In this document: positions 33,054-45,800 of the stretch, one piece after another
Layout: each line of letters opens with the position of its first letter
How positions within the stretch are numbered: the stretch's first letter is position 1
NCBI GenBank assembly: GCA_037576215.1
Contig: JBANDB010000015.1
Span: 930,001-994,000, forward strand
Direction of reading: 5' to 3'
DNA length: 64,000 nt
DNA from: Armillaria gallica
Lineage: Eukaryota > Basidiomycota > Agaricomycetes > Agaricales > Physalacriaceae
The notes under the pieces: model-generated
Seen by the model: only the letters and a program-made list of their open reading frames with translations
Database searches by the model: none
What the model was told of the DNA's origin: nothing
Position numbers and translations under genes: made by a program

Positions 33054-34691
33054 TCAAACCCCGTCGACCAAATCGAAATCCTTGTCATATTCGGCACCTA
33101 TACCTGCTGTCCTCTCCGTCCACCGAATACGCACGTCCAGTCCTTGAGAGGACCTGAGAGACTTGAAATCATTCAACAGAGGACGAGGACGTGCTCCCAG
33201 CTGGGACACGCCCTGGCTGTAGTGGAAAACGAGAATGACTTGAAGAACAACCGACTGGAGTGTCGTTGCTCGAGAGCGGACCATGCTTAGGCACGCATCG
33301 TCGGTAAGAAGATTGGGATCGGAAACTAGAGCTATCTCTTTGATGGACAGGTGCGTTAGATTGGGTACGACAGGGTAGCTACTTTCTGCGTCGTACATGA
33401 GGATGTAGTATATTTCCCTCGAGGTGTCTGTCGGGACTTCGATGGTAAGAGATGTCAGGCCTGGAGTGAGAAAAGGAATGAGATAGGACTTGGATGGGAC
33501 CATCATGTTCAGCGAACGTCGAGGGTGATTGGAGTTACCCATGAGGGAGGACAGGTGGTTGACATGTTCGGGGTCAAAGTTTGATTCATGCACCCCGGCC
33601 TCGATAAATAGTTCCTCCAATGAAGGGAAAATCACACTGGAAAAGCATGCTGCCGATGCACGTACCGTCACTTTGCGGACATTTGGGTGAGTGAGAGGCG
33701 TAGGCGGAATGATATCTAGTGTACGAGTTGATGGCTTATAAGAAATGGAGATATCCCGGAGGGATGGCGCCGATTCGAGAATATTGCGGAATTGGACTAC
33801 GGATGAAAACGTCCCGTAGAAGCTCATGAGACGCGGAAACGACGGGTCTTCCAGCAAGACGCCACTCCCGAGGTGGATGCTCTCGAGGTTGAGAGCTCTG
33901 GAAAACGCTCTGGTGGAGTATACAGTAACATCGCCCGCCTCGGGAGTGCGAATATCGATCATTTTCAGATGCGTCAAACCCGGATTTCTGTGTTCCCATG
34001 CGCTGATGATGTCCAGAATTACAGGATCGCGATCACATGACAGGATGAGCCTGTGCCAGCGGGACTTGTGGGCGCGAAGGACGCGTAGAATATTTGTACC
34101 GCGACCATTCAAGTCGACATCTACCGGAGTTGTACATGCACTGCCATCGAGATACAGGTTGAGCAACAACTCGCGTGAACGGTTGAGATAGCTCCCCAGG
34201 ATGTCAGCGACATGCCGTCGTGTAGAACTCGTTGGTACAATGATAATCGTGGACCAGAGACGGGGGGAAGAAAGACAAATCGACCTCCACAAGCTGCATA
34301 CACGGCTAAAGACCCACGGTGCACCACCGACGATGTCGATACTGTCTGAAATAACCGTGCACGCAAACGAGAAGATCTCTGAGAGAATCTCGTTCGGTAA
34401 TCGTCGAATTGGAGCAATGAAGGAACGGTATTTCGCGAGCTCGGCTGCTGCATGGCTCCGTTCTGCGAGAAGACGGGTTCTGAGTGCCTCGAGGTGGTTC
34501 AACTGGTCATCAATGGAATGAAAATGTCCCTCTATAGTGAGAATAGCCGATTTAACAATGGAAGTGTCGATGTGGTATCCACGAAGCATGGGTTTTATCT
34601 TGTCGTCAAAATGTTGATATATGCTGCCGTGACTATGCAAAGACTGTGACGGAACTGCGCGCAGCCCGCAGTATAAACACAGATCAGTCAT
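33054..34691 (-). CDS. F-box/LRR-like protein, 545 aa, single exon
   Basis: Uninterrupted frame of 545 residues from MTDLCLYCGLRAVPSQSL. The N-terminal part has a coiled helix (IDDQLNHLEALRTRLLAER) followed by the F-box IRRLPNEILSEIFSFAC near residue 105. Next come the usual basidiomycete motifs VCSLWRSICLSSPRLWSTI and a long LRR-like region with repeated ALNLESIHLGS-type strands. Proteins of this design are very numerous in Agaricomycetes and are predicted SCF adaptors with unknown targets. I start at 34691 rather than the frame's first codon because a TATAAAAG box lies just upstream at 34817-34824. The neighbour at 35207-36290 is a broken member of the same family in head-to-head orientation. 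Confidence 0.87.
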   Translation of the reverse strand: MTDLCLYCGLRAVPSQSLHSHGSIYQHFDDKIKPMLRGYHIDTSIVKSAILTIEGHFHSIDDQLNHLEALRTRLLAERSHAAAELAKYRSFIAPIRRLPNEILSEIFSFACTVISDSIDIVGGAPWVFSRVCSLWRSICLSSPRLWSTIIIVPTSSTRRHVADILGSYLNRSRELLLNLYLDGSACTTPVDVDLNGRGTNILRVLRAHKSRWHRLILSCDRDPVILDIISAWEHRNPGLTHLKMIDIRTPEAGDVTVYSTRAFSRALNLESIHLGSGVLLEDPSFPRLMSFYGTFSSVVQFRNILESAPSLRDISISYKPSTRTLDIIPPTPLTHPNVRKVTVRASAACFSSVIFPSLEELFIEAGVHESNFDPEHVNHLSSLMGNSNHPRRSLNMMVPSKSYLIPFLTPGLTSLTIEVPTDTSREIYYILMYDAESSYPVVPNLTHLSIKEIALVSDPNLLTDDACLSMVRSRATTLQSVVLQVILVFHYSQGVSQLGARPRPLLNDFKSLRSSQGLDVRIRWTERTAGIGAEYDKDFDLVDGV

Positions 34692-35206
34692 ACCTGCAGC
34701 ATCGTTAGAGGATAGACCACGAGCAGGGGGGGAAGAAACACACCCTGCGACCAGTCTTGATGTCGTGGTGGATTGGCAAGTTGTCCCGGCTCTTCGGTCC
34801 GGGGAAATCCCACGATCTTTTATACACAAGATAGCCTTTAAGAATGCACTAGCCTCAGACCCTCTGCAGTATATCGCTCAACTCTGGATAGAACGGAAAG
34901 ATCAGTTGGTCCTTGTGCATTACGCTGAAAAGCTACGTTTTGTCCTGGGAACTTTAAAGTATCACAGTTACCCTCAATTACATACGTCGCCGGAAACGTC
35001 AACCGGTGGTGCGGCGCGGCGGGGCCGATTAACGTAACATTTGTCCTCGATGTCGCCACTTCGAAGCTTTATCGATTTATCTACCACCAGTCATTCTTTT
35101 CGTAAGTGTCCAGCAATTTTCCTCATCGTTGTAGCTCATCATTGTCTGGATAGAGCATGTCGCCCAATCTCAAAAGTGTCATAGCACATCTCGTGTTCAT
35201 GATCAT
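34692..35206. other. Divergent promoter region between two F-box loci
   Basis: Contains the TATA box for the minus-strand F-box gene. The right part (from 35158, ATGTCGCCC) may include the dead start of the plus-strand copy. Confidence 0.4.
34817..34824 (-). promoter_or_regulatory. Putative TATA box of the F-box gene
   Basis: TATAAAAG on the minus strand, about 126 bases upstream of the ATG at 34691. Confidence 0.4.
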
Positions 35207-36290
35207 GTGCTGCCATCATCTCAGGCTCTTGTTACAGACCTGCGCGATGGTATCCAGATACGCGCCGATGCCCATGCCGAGTCGATAAGGCGAACACTTG
35301 ATGGTTTACAGCCAAAACTATGCGAATACGACCCAGGAATCGAGATGTTGGAGGAGAATCTCCGTCTACAAATCCTACATTACTCCAACTCGCAGGCTTC
35401 CTCCTGAGTTACTCCGCGAAATTTTCTCGGAAGCATGTGCTTCTGTTGAGTTACGCATCTGCGGTGCACGCGAACTCCAATGGCCTTCGCAGACCCACTT
35501 CGTATTGCCTCAGTTTACTCCTACTGGCGGGACATATGGCTGTCTTTCTCCCAACTCTGGTCCGCCATATTCATCGATGCTGACGACCCTAATCTTTCGA
35601 TATCCACGAGGAAATTACTCTCGTTATATCGGCAGAGGTCATTCGACAAACCCGCTCATGTAGGAATTTCTGCGAAGTCTTTATTCAAATACCGAGATAA
35701 TGTCGAACGTGTCCTCGACGACTGTATTCCTATGCCACCGCACATGTCTCTCGAGACGGTATTCTCATCTAGACCACCCCTCCTCAACATGAGCTCCTGT
35801 TGTTCATTGTTCCTTAAGATAGGGTTGCTTCAGAAGTATGACAACTACCATCCCGGGTATCAGGGTGTTGCAGATATGGGGCGACTCGGACTTCGGATTC
35901 GCGGCAGGCCTTTTGTATGCCTTGATGCTTCCTGACCTGCGCCGTCTAGAACTCCTTGATGGCGAGTTAGGCTGTCCCTGTCTTATTACCACGGAGGACG
36001 TCAATGTCAGTCGTCTCCCTCGCTAGTTCTTCATTCCTAGAAGAGCTTTGCGTAGACATGGTAGTTATCCAGCGGGTGGATACCATACAGATCCTCGAGA
36101 TTGATCCAAATTTGACGAAAGTCGCTATTGTGGAATCTCATCGCCACTTGGGACAGTTCAGCATCACGGACAAGTCTCTCGAGCGGATGATGGATGCTGG
36201 TAGCTTCTTACCAAAGCTGGAGGACCTCGAGTTGGTTTGGGCAGAAGATAATGTGATAGAAGCAGAGAGTGTTTTGAACGTCATCTAGAG
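35207..36290 (+). pseudogene. Degenerate F-box gene
   Basis: Family blocks appear in three frames. LDGLQPKLCEYDPGIEMLEENL is at about 35301-35366, and the F-box TRRLPPELLREIFSEACASV is at about 35389-35450 in another frame. IASVYSYWRDIWLSFSQLWSAIFID is at about 35507-35580 in a third. LRR-like fragments (LMLPDLRRLELLDGELG, LPKLEDLELVW) run to 36288. No intron signals explain the frame changes and stops fall between the blocks, so the gene is disabled. Confidence 0.75.
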
Positions 36291-36745
36291 CCGCCTCGGA
36301 CGGTTTCAATCTGTGATTATCGGTGTGCGGGATGGTGGAGAGCTAGATGAGAAGGCCTTACACAGGATCCAGGGTCTCAAGGAGCTCAGATTAAGTGTCC
36401 GCTTGTACTGATCTAGGCGGTGTTTTGATCTTTTCCAGTCTGACCGTACTTTCTTGGTTCCCATCTCACAGGCAATATAGCTTACTATCAATGTGCGTAA
36501 CATAGACGCCGAAGACCGAAGACCCTATGTTTATGTCATGCCGTTCTTAACCTCTCTCGGATTTCACAACGTTCCTACCTTTTTACCGTCCATCCGCCTT
36601 CTGAGTATACGTCTGCGTCTTCACATAATCTATTGGCAGGGCTTGCGCCGTGGGCCAAAAGCAAGCTGCGGGATTCCTTAAACGGATGTCCTGCGTATAA
36701 GAAGACGAATCAAGGTGCCATCTCTCACGACCTAAGCTGCTCACC
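36291..36745. other. Intergenic, with possible tail of the F-box relic
   Basis: Weak traces of F-box C-terminal sequence (LTSLGFHNVPTFLP near 36550) continue here; the remainder is the promoter of the dehydrogenase. Confidence 0.4.
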
Positions 36746-38110
36746 ATGTCGTCCTTTTTCTCATTCTTGAAGAGGGTGTACAACGTCCGTTGACAACGAG
36801 GTCATTCTTGTGGCAGTACTAACCATTGGCAGGATCTCTAGGCAGCGTCGCCGCCAACTGCTGCGCCTCTGCCTGACTCTAAACCTGTCAAGTTCGGTAT
36901 CCTTGGAGCAGCTGCGATTGCTCCAGACGCAATTATAAATCCAGCAAAAAGCCATCCAGAGGCCGTCGTCTATGCTGTTGCCGCACGGGACATACGTCGA
37001 GCTGAGACTTACGCGAAGAAGTATGGGATCGAGAAAGTGTATGGTGGCCCAAATGGGTACCAAGGTGCGCAATTCGTTTCTTGAAGGCGCCAACAGCATT
37101 AACTCTGGAACCCTAGAGCTCCTTGATGATCCTGAAATAGAGGCTATCTACAATCCAGTACGTCTGGCAATTCTAAAGTATAACGATGTATCACTCAATG
37201 ACTGCACCAGCTTCCAAACGGATTACATTATGAATGGACCATGAAGGCTCTTCTAGCAGGAAAGCACGTCTTGTTGGAGAAGCCTTCCTCAAACACGGCG
37301 GAGGAGACACGCAAGATGTTCGAATTGGCGGAGAGCAAAGGACTGGTACTACTAGAAGCCTTTCACTACCGGTGTGCCCTTGTTCCCTCCCACTGACCTG
37401 GTTTTGTTGCTGACGCTCCTTCAAGATTCCACCCTGCTATCCAACGCGCTAAAGCTATCCTTGACAGCGGCGAACTAGGAAAGATCAAGAGCATCTCCAC
37501 GACCTTCATGCTCCATGCCGGGTTCACGTCGGCCGATGATATCAGGTTCAAATTCGATCTGGGCGGAGGGGCAATGATGGACATGGGAACGTATACGCTC
37601 AACTGCATTCGATATCTCGCCTCAGCCAACCCCGTCTCAGTGCTCTCTGCATCCGCAGAGATCCACGCTCCTTCGCCTCTCATCGACAGGTGCACGACAG
37701 CCACGCTGGAGCTTCCGAACGATATCATCGGCACCCTTACCTGTGACCTCGCCATTCCATGGAGATTCATACCTCCCCTGCCTAGCATTTCTGCCAAGGT
37801 AGAGTGTGAAGGCGGCACTCTCGAGGTGTATAACTACGTCATGCCGACTTGGTATCATTCCATCATGGTAACGAAACGGGGTGGGGCCAAACGTGTGGAA
37901 AAGGCGTACAAGTATGCGACGAAGGGAATCAAGGGAGAGGATTGGTGGATGACCTATCGATATCAACTCGAGGCATTCGTGGATCGGTTGAAGGGCAGGA
38001 CTCCGCAGACTTGGCTCGACAAAGAGGATGCGATTGCAAACATGGAGTGGATCGAGAAGATTTATGAGAAGGTTAGCGCTTATTTCTACCCCAGTATCAC
38101 TGGTCGCTGA
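36746..38110 (+). CDS. Gfo/Idh/MocA family dehydrogenase (dihydrodiol or D-xylose dehydrogenase-like), 379 aa
   Basis: Five exons: 36746-36775, 36842-37064, 37117-37157, 37211-37371 and 37426-38110; phases close to 379 residues. Exon 1 encodes only MSSFFSFLKR. The Rossmann nucleotide-binding turn is VKFGILGAAAIAP (residues about 22-35), followed by AVAARDIRRAETYAKKYGI. The catalytic EKP motif is in GKHVLLEKPSSNTAEET. The C-terminal beta-sheet domain has FDLGGGAMMDMGTYTLN. This combination is that of the NADP-dependent dimeric dihydrodiol dehydrogenase and D-xylose 1-dehydrogenase branch, which oxidises sugars or trans-dihydrodiols. The length matches fungal members. The substrate cannot be fixed from sequence. 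Confidence 0.9.
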
Positions 38111-41100
38111 TGGGCATTCAATAGTCAAGGCTGGGTGTTCGCCCAAAGTCAGAATATGTTGCCCCTTGAACCCATGATTGTGTATTATGATGGACGTTAT
38201 CGGCTTCGACTGTTATATGTATATTTGTGCTTGTTGGAGGCTCTGCTATGCGTATCAATTTCACCTGAATTCTCTGAACGGGAAATTTGATAAAACAGCT
38301 ACTATGCCAAAGAACGTATGACATTCCAATATTCTGTTCTGAGCAGCGCTAGCAAGGTGGATATGGGATGATAAGGTTTAGCATTTCCCGATCCATATTG
38401 GAAACCCGTTGATCATCATGTTCGAGATGCGAAAAGACGGACGAGTATCAGTTCGACACGGTGATGTCGGTATATGAACGTTGCTACAGCACAGCCTGCA
38501 GTATTTAGCTATGATCACAGGGATGGCTCTTATCACAGTGTTATCGGCAGGGTTTTAATATCCAGAGTGGCGGCGAGTGTCTTCCAAAGTCTCGATGGAT
38601 GCCGCCCCCAATGATACGTGGCTATGACTTGGATTGGGTGTTTTTTCACAGACTGTCAGCTTATTTGGCGGATAGTAGCATCATTATCGAAGCCGCGGAG
38701 GAACGCTTTGGCGTGGTTGCCTCGTAGTACTTGAGCATGACAACAAATACGGTACTGTCTATCGCGAGCGTTCAATTTCACAACTGTATTTTTTATGTCG
38801 ACTTTACGGGCTCTAGCCGCTGAGAGAAGCGATACGACAACTTTCGCCACTCAGTCAAAATTTCCATAGATCCCAGATCCAGAGACGATGCTTAGGGCTC
38901 ACAAACGTGTGCAGATTGGGACCCTGACCTTGACCATGTTCCATTATCATCCCACTTGCCAACTGCTCGGAAATTCCGCCACGAGGATTTTTGACGAAGA
39001 TTTTATTTTATTTTATTAAGGAACGCCGTGGCGTAAACTATCATGGAACAGTAGATCAAGAGATAGATATCTCAGCCTATGCCGAAGATGGCACCGTCTA
39101 TTACTTATCCCGACATTAAGCATACGGCCTCATGAACCCGTAGACGAGCTATCTATCAAATTGTCAGCTCATCCCGAAGCAGAAGCGCGCAAAACAGCAC
39201 CTGGAACGGATTTCTGCGCCGAAGTTAAGGTCAGCACGAATCCGAAAGACCAGCGAGGTTCTTCCTGTGCTTGCAGCGCGGAGATCAATCATGAACGACA
39301 TACCCCCAGTGTTCCTTGCGACAAACTTCAAGCCTCCGATTGGCACGCCACGATGGGCGTAGTCACGGGTCTTTTCTTTGGTACACCAGGCCGCCCTGAG
39401 TATTGTTTGCCGTAGGCCGCTTAAGCCTGAAAGTTGAAATGCAATTTCGGAGAGAAATTATTGACGGCTGCAATGTTCGAGGGGGGTACTTACAATGGAC
39501 CGGTTAACGCCTTGGGGAAGGCAAACGGCACGCAGCTCTCCATAGTAACATATTCCCAGGAGTTTGACAAGAAAAAAAACCTATCAAGTCGTGACTTAAT
39601 GATTGGGAAGTGTCACAACGATCGCGAGCAACTGTCGGATCTCGTCAATTAGGAAGTGTTCCAAACGAAATGACACGACAGTGATAGCTTAGCTCACTGG
39701 AATCGATTGGCTGCTTATGCGTGATTTATCTGAGCAACTGATCCAAGATACCCGTTTGCGCTCGAGTACGAACAATAACCCTCCACATGCCGGAAAGGAA
39801 GAGAAACTTGGAACACATGTCGTTCGTTGATGGAAAGCGGACGCCAGGAAGTGGCTCAGGTTCAGGAGCAATGTCGATATGTCGTTCTTGAGGGGCGTCA
39901 GCCGTGATGCAATGCGCAGATACCCAGATACCGAGCGGCGTAAGGTAGCATTTAAGTGCAAACACATACGTACAGGGAACCTACATGTTGATAATGATGA
40001 GAAACGGACAAGATCTTTAGATGAATAAAACCTGACCTGGTCCAGTCAACCAAGGAAAAGAAGGGAAGACCAGAAGCACATGGTCAATAGTTGATGCCGG
40101 GTGACATGTACCCTGAACTTTCCTGCGATTGCAGTTCCATAACATCTTATGCAGGTCGAACGCCCGATGAAGCAGACAATGTGACATCTGCAGATGGCTG
40201 TCAACGTCTAGTTTTCCACGCGAAACTGTTCCACGTACCTGATCTTGGGCACGGTATCAGGTCATTCTGCTTGAGAAAAGCAGTAAGAGACACATTAGTG
40301 GCGGTCGGCGGACTCGTCCCGCGAATCTCAGGCGTAAGATTAAGGTAGTCTGGACAAAAGACAATTCGACGTGATCGAGAAGTTATGGCAACAGGAGCAA
40401 ACTAGAGCAGAATTTAGCAAGGCTAGAAACATCTCGGGAAAAGAAGAGCAGACCTTGGGTTATCGACAGACCACAGAACTCGGGTCAAGACGCGTTCTTC
40501 CTTTCCGGACGCCAGAACTGTCATGAGCTTGAACGTGTATGGTCTGGTGAGTCCAGTACGATCTGAGAGAAATATAGACTGTCATTCGCATGATAAGGTT
40601 CCCCTTTAAGGCTGCAGCATCCTTTAGAGAGTATGGTGGTTCGACCGGTGAGGCTTGCTACAGCGTGAGATTTGAAAAACGGACTGCAATGAGTGGGCGA
40701 CACCTTTCGGCGTACAGTCGCCGCACTTCGGAGGGCTGTCGTCGTCGTTGCCAACCCTCTTGATCACTGATACGCTGGGTATGAGCCGCCCAAGCGTCAC
40801 CCAGTGTTGTAACGATCCACGGCCGTCGTCATTCCCAAATTGCTAAGGCATGCGGGCCCATTAGTAGATAAGAAGGCGACTTGTGAACCGTTCCAGTAAA
40901 TACGCAGTCGTCAGCTCGAACCGAGTTGCTTTCCAGCCCAGAATTCGGAAATTATCGCTCGCTAAATTCGTTCACAAATCAGGACATGCCACCAACGTGT
41001 TACAGACAACTCACCACGTTTACTAGCTTATTTCCACCTTTCCACATGCCATCTCTGTCGTCGTATCGCCTTGATAAATCGTAATGGTGGTGGTGGTCTG

Positions 41101-41189
41101 GAACAGGGGTCCGGGCTCCGCGCCGGTTACCATAGCTCCGGCACGATGGCTAGATAACTTCCCTTCCGCCACGATTACCCATCGAAGCA
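38111..41189. other. Gene-poor region of about 3 kb
   Basis: No frame with a recognisable domain. A short TTTTA repeat lies at about 39001-39018. Several open frames of 60-90 codons overlap one another on both strands and look random. Confidence 0.4.
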
Positions 41190-42851
41190 ATGAAAGATAC
41201 TCTCACTGATGCCAGTAGGTGTTACTGCAGCATTGATAACATTGCTCGTAGTAACAACAGAAATTCAGATTTTCCTCGAACAACAGATCTTCGTGTCTAT
41301 CACCTTGGACTACGGCCCGGAGAGGTCGCCAATAGGCTCGTACGTGACTACGTCCCACTAAACTATCGTATAGGGACTAGTGAATTCAACGAAGACATAC
41401 AGATCACCGTCGGCTCACCCTCCCGTGCCCATACCATAGCCTCCTACCTTGACGTTACCCCCAAGCCTTTCCAGCTATCATCGGAACGAGGATTCCTCAC
41501 CATTACGGGGAGGTATAAACGTGTACCGGTGTCTATTGTCAGTATTGGAATGGGCTCCCCCAACATGGACTTCTTCGTTCGCGAAGTTCGAGAATGCCTC
41601 GTCGGTGACATGTTGGTTATCCGGCAAGTATTAATCTGCGAAGTGCCGCGATGGAGCTGAACGAGCATAACAGGTTAGGCTCTTGTGGAGGTCTCATTCA
41701 CGTTCCGGTAGGAACGGTAGTCGTCCCCAAGGCGTGCATTTCCGTGACACGGAATGTTGATTTCGACTTTGTTAACCCAGAGGAAAACGACGATGTGCCT
41801 TATAAAATAAGCAAACCGGTATGTTGTCCCTATTCATTAATTCTATCCGGAAATTAAATGCCGTTAGGTGTACGCAGATCCGGAATTCCATGATGCGGTA
41901 GGTCGAAAAACATTCGCGGCAGAAGTTTCTTTGTCACTTTTCAAATGCCCGCATGTATTTCCGGAAGATGGATCTGATCCATATACCTCAAAGGAGCTTA
42001 GCGCCAATCGGTCGCCAATGCATCTCACGGAGCCAGGATCAGATCCCGTCTTCAAGGTATTTATGCGGTCATTTCGAACATTGTGCATCAGCTTTTTGCC
42101 AAAACTTATTGTTCAACATGTCGTGACGTTTTTCTTAGGTACATCAAGCCCTAGAAAGCGTGAAACCATCTGGTTCCACAACCCCAATTGTCGCTGGGAT
42201 CACCAATGCATCAGCCGATAGCTTCTACTCCTCCCAGGGAAGACAGACATCGTTCCCAGATAACAACGAAAAACTCATTGAGCAAATTATTGCGTCCACG
42301 TCTGATGTCGCCACATTGGAGGTATCATTACCAACATTAACACCGTACAATATTCTTAAAAAAGATTCCCCAGATGGAGACACATCATCTCTACCACCTT
42401 GCCGAGTGCTGGTCCAAGAAGCGCAAGGTGGCGAAAGTATCCGAAGCAGCACTTCCGCCGCTCAGCACCGGCCCTGTGAAACCGGTGGCATCCAGTGATA
42501 AGGCTACGGGAACGTCTACCGAGACTTCAGCCCTTGCTGCACCTGATACCATCATCCGTGCTGCCGCCGCTCAAATGGTGTTTGCCTCCCGCACCTCCCA
42601 GGACTTTATCACACCGCAGCAGGTGCAGGACACGGAGAGGTGGACTGGGAAGGCAAGTTCCATGTCATATGGCTCCATGTATATTAAGCATCTGCTAACG
42701 AGATGACCAGGGTGTTCTGGAGGCGTTGATTCGGATGGAGCTTGCCGCCGATGTACGTTAACCTGCCTTCCAAATGTTCCACTATCATTACGCTGACTAC
42801 TTTTAACAGCGTGTCCACCCTGATGAAGGCAGTGTGTGGGCGCTTCAGTAG
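41190..42851 (+). CDS. Uridine phosphorylase (PNP/UDP phosphorylase family), 349 aa
   Basis: Nine exons: 41190-41218, 41261-41339, 41403-41623, 41674-41818, 41868-41897, 42139-42321, 42374-42652, 42711-42752 and 42810-42851; phases close to 349 residues. Family landmarks are VYHLGLRPGEVANRL, ITVGSPSRAHTIASYLD (phosphate site region) and LSSERGFLTITGRYKRVPVSIVS cut by no intron. GMGSPNMDFFVRE, RLGSCGGLIHVPVG and the nucleoside-binding block TLEMETHHLYHLAE also match. The enzyme splits uridine with phosphate into uracil and ribose-1-phosphate in pyrimidine salvage. Introns 3 (41624-41673) and 7 (42653-42710) must use GC donors (CG or AAG followed by GCAAGT). Intron 5 is 241 nt, long for this region. 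An insert rich in Ala/Ser/Thr precedes the C-terminus, as in other fungal members. Confidence 0.9.
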
Positions 42852-45800
42852 AACAAGTTTGGAAGAATCGACTTAGGATGGATAAATTGTCATGTCGAAA
42901 AGTTTGGATACCGTGTTTGTAACCGCGTATACCAGCTTCCGAGAGCTACTCTTTACGATGTCCTGAATGGCAGGGTTGCCGACTTCGAAGGAACCTTAAT
43001 CTCGATCCAGCTCCTTGGTGCACCGACCAGATGCGCATTAACCAAACGCAACCAAAGATCTAACGAAGGCCACCATTCGACCCTCGCTTCCATGTAAACA
43101 GCGTTCGCGATGACATTTTTTTCTTCCAGAAAGCACTAGAATTTCTCCTCTTTTCTCCCTATTTTTGTTCCGCCAAACGCGGTCAAAGAAGCCTGTTCCA
43201 AATGACCCTGCTCTCATTAACACCCCAAAAGTCACAGCTAGACCATAAAGCGGAAAAAAGTGAAGAACATTCGCTTGTCAAGAAAATTAGGCATCGGCAA
43301 GTAAGCGTCGTACACATGACAGAAATATGAGTGGCGTATTCCGGCGGAAACGGACTCGAACCTTGTAGTGACTTATGTATCTTGGTGGGTCCTGAGCGGG
43401 TTTGAATTGGGTCAAATACTTTATTAAGTTGAATGAATAGCTGATCGAAACTTCATTCTACTTGACATTAGTATGATACGAAATTTTCCTTTACACGCGC
43501 AGCGTTACCTGCGCGTTACCATACAAGACGGGCAAGATTACCAAGAATGTACGTACACACACCAAGTACGCCGTGAAAATTTCTTCGTTATTTCATTCTT
43601 ACGATGTTTGTTGGAGAAATTGACCGAGAATGACTGACCCGTCTTGTAGAGAAGCGTTGAATGCGTGAAAGAGACGCGTGATTCATGCGTTTCAAGAAGA
43701 CCGGGAACAATGCAAAAAGTGCCACTACGTCAGTACTGACGCGGACGTCCTCGGCCGTATGAGTAACCAGGATATCGTAGAGCTAGATTCATGGTCGGGG
43801 CCAGGGTGTGTCGTCCGATCCATTTTCTGTAATGAACTTGACGGCCTCGGCCAGATGAATCTAGTATGAGTAAATGAAGAGGGACCCAGATGGGCGGCGT
43901 GTCCCTACAAAAAGTTGTAATAGAAACAACTTAGCCGAGTGTTGACATGTACGAAGAGCGCTCACAGATCGCATTGTGGTAGCATATGTGCTTCAGTGGG
44001 TCCTACAATTTGTATTATATGTTATTATCAATATAAAAACAGTAGAATTGGGGTGGCGTCGGATTTGACGGACAGCTGAGAGGTCCTCTGGTGTCGCACG
44101 CCTTTGGTTTTTGACAGTTTCGCGGGACGATGTGATATATGCAGGGTAATAATGAGTACGCATGTAGGTATCTAGAAAGGGATGAAAAGGAGCAATTTAC
44201 TCGGTATGGATCAGCGCAGGTCTAGGAGACAACAGATAGGGAGGAGGCTGAAAGGAGGCAAACCGAACCGTTCGGAGAAAGTTCTATACTTCTCTTTCAT
44301 GGACGAGCCCTGCTCAGGCCGGATTTTAACTCCGGAGCCAGGGACCAGAATGCCAACGCCAGACGCCGGAGGTACCAAGTATTGCGCCTCGATGTATCGC
44401 TACTGCGACCGGAATCCGTCACTTTGAAAAAAAACTGCGAGGCTATGAAACCCCGCATAAACTCCGACCCAACTTTCGGAGGGCGCGCTACGGCCCGCCC
44501 ATCCCGAGCATGATTTACTTTCTTAAGGATGGATGTTCTGATCAAGAAAAGTTGGAAGTGGGACCTTTTGTTTCTGCAACAAAGATCTGTCGAGGCTCTT
44601 TCTAGGTACTGCACTGCTTATCGCCCCTCTTCTTTTTGTTTGCCTTAAGGCCCCGGGGCTAAGCCAAAAACGCTCACCCCCGACTCCTTAGGCGGTACCG
44701 GTAGTGTCTCGATCCTGAGTGTCTTTCCACCTTCCATCACAGTCCGCATGTGAAGGATCTCGTCTATGGTGTATCTCGATCTCGATGGTTGCTTGCACCA
44801 TAGCCCTCACACGTTCCCACATTTTACTAGCCTGTTCGACCTGGGCCTCGGGACCTTTCAGTGCGTCTACTTGTTACGTGTCTCATCTGACTGCAGAGAA
44901 CTTGATCATCGCCTTCTTTGGCAGATACCAGCCCTTTTCGCGGGATTACAGCACGCGAACGAAGGGGGAAGTTCATTCTCAGCCGCAGGATCCAGGCTCC
45001 TGCGCATACCTTGACTGCGCCTTCAGGCTTGTTGGACCGGAACGGTGTTGTCGGGGATTTTGTTTACCTGTCTCCCAAGTTCTGTCCGACCTCACTAGGC
45101 CTCTAGCCTTGCCGCCCGATAGCAATATCGTCGGGACGACATCCCTACCTGGCTCCAAAGTCCTGTGGAGTCTCTCCTCGAGCCCGAGTCCCCATTTCCA
45201 CATGTATAGACTCGAGCCGTTGCCGCGTTTGAGTCATCGTTTGCTTCAGGCCTTATTAAATATTGTCAAGCGCCCCATCGCGACCAGACTAACTACGTTA
45301 CATCCCCCCCATCAATTCACGTCTAAAAATCGGCGGAGATTTCTATAGTGCGGATAGCGAACCGTGGACTGTCAGCAGTACTCACACAGCGTTTCTCTTC
45401 GAAACGCGGCTCTCAAGCACCAGGACGTAGCGATCTTCTCCGTCACAGTTGACTCTCAATCCCCGATTCCGATTCGGAAACTAGAAACGCGGTAGGGTGA
45501 TCGAGAACCACCCATTCACCTTCCCGCGAAGATGAATTCCACTGCGGGATGGTCGGACGTGGACATGCAGAGCACCTCAAGAAACGACCCCACAGAAGAA
45601 ATCTGCAAGTAGCTCCGAAGACTCGTTTCGTTCTCATCGATAAGTAAAGCACATGTATAGAAGCTGTCAAGTTGAGAATTTTAATTTCTGGCGTGTTCCT
45701 TGAAGTGTGCATTGAACAACGGTGACCATCGCACAATTTTTTTTGTGAGGTAAAATACAAAGACCTTTCGGCTTGCGACGCCAGTGCCTCTCGATCGACA

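Noticed and set aside
43340..43356. GGACTCGAACC, the reverse complement of a tRNA B-box
   Set aside because: The flanking bases do not form a T-stem and no acceptor stem is found.
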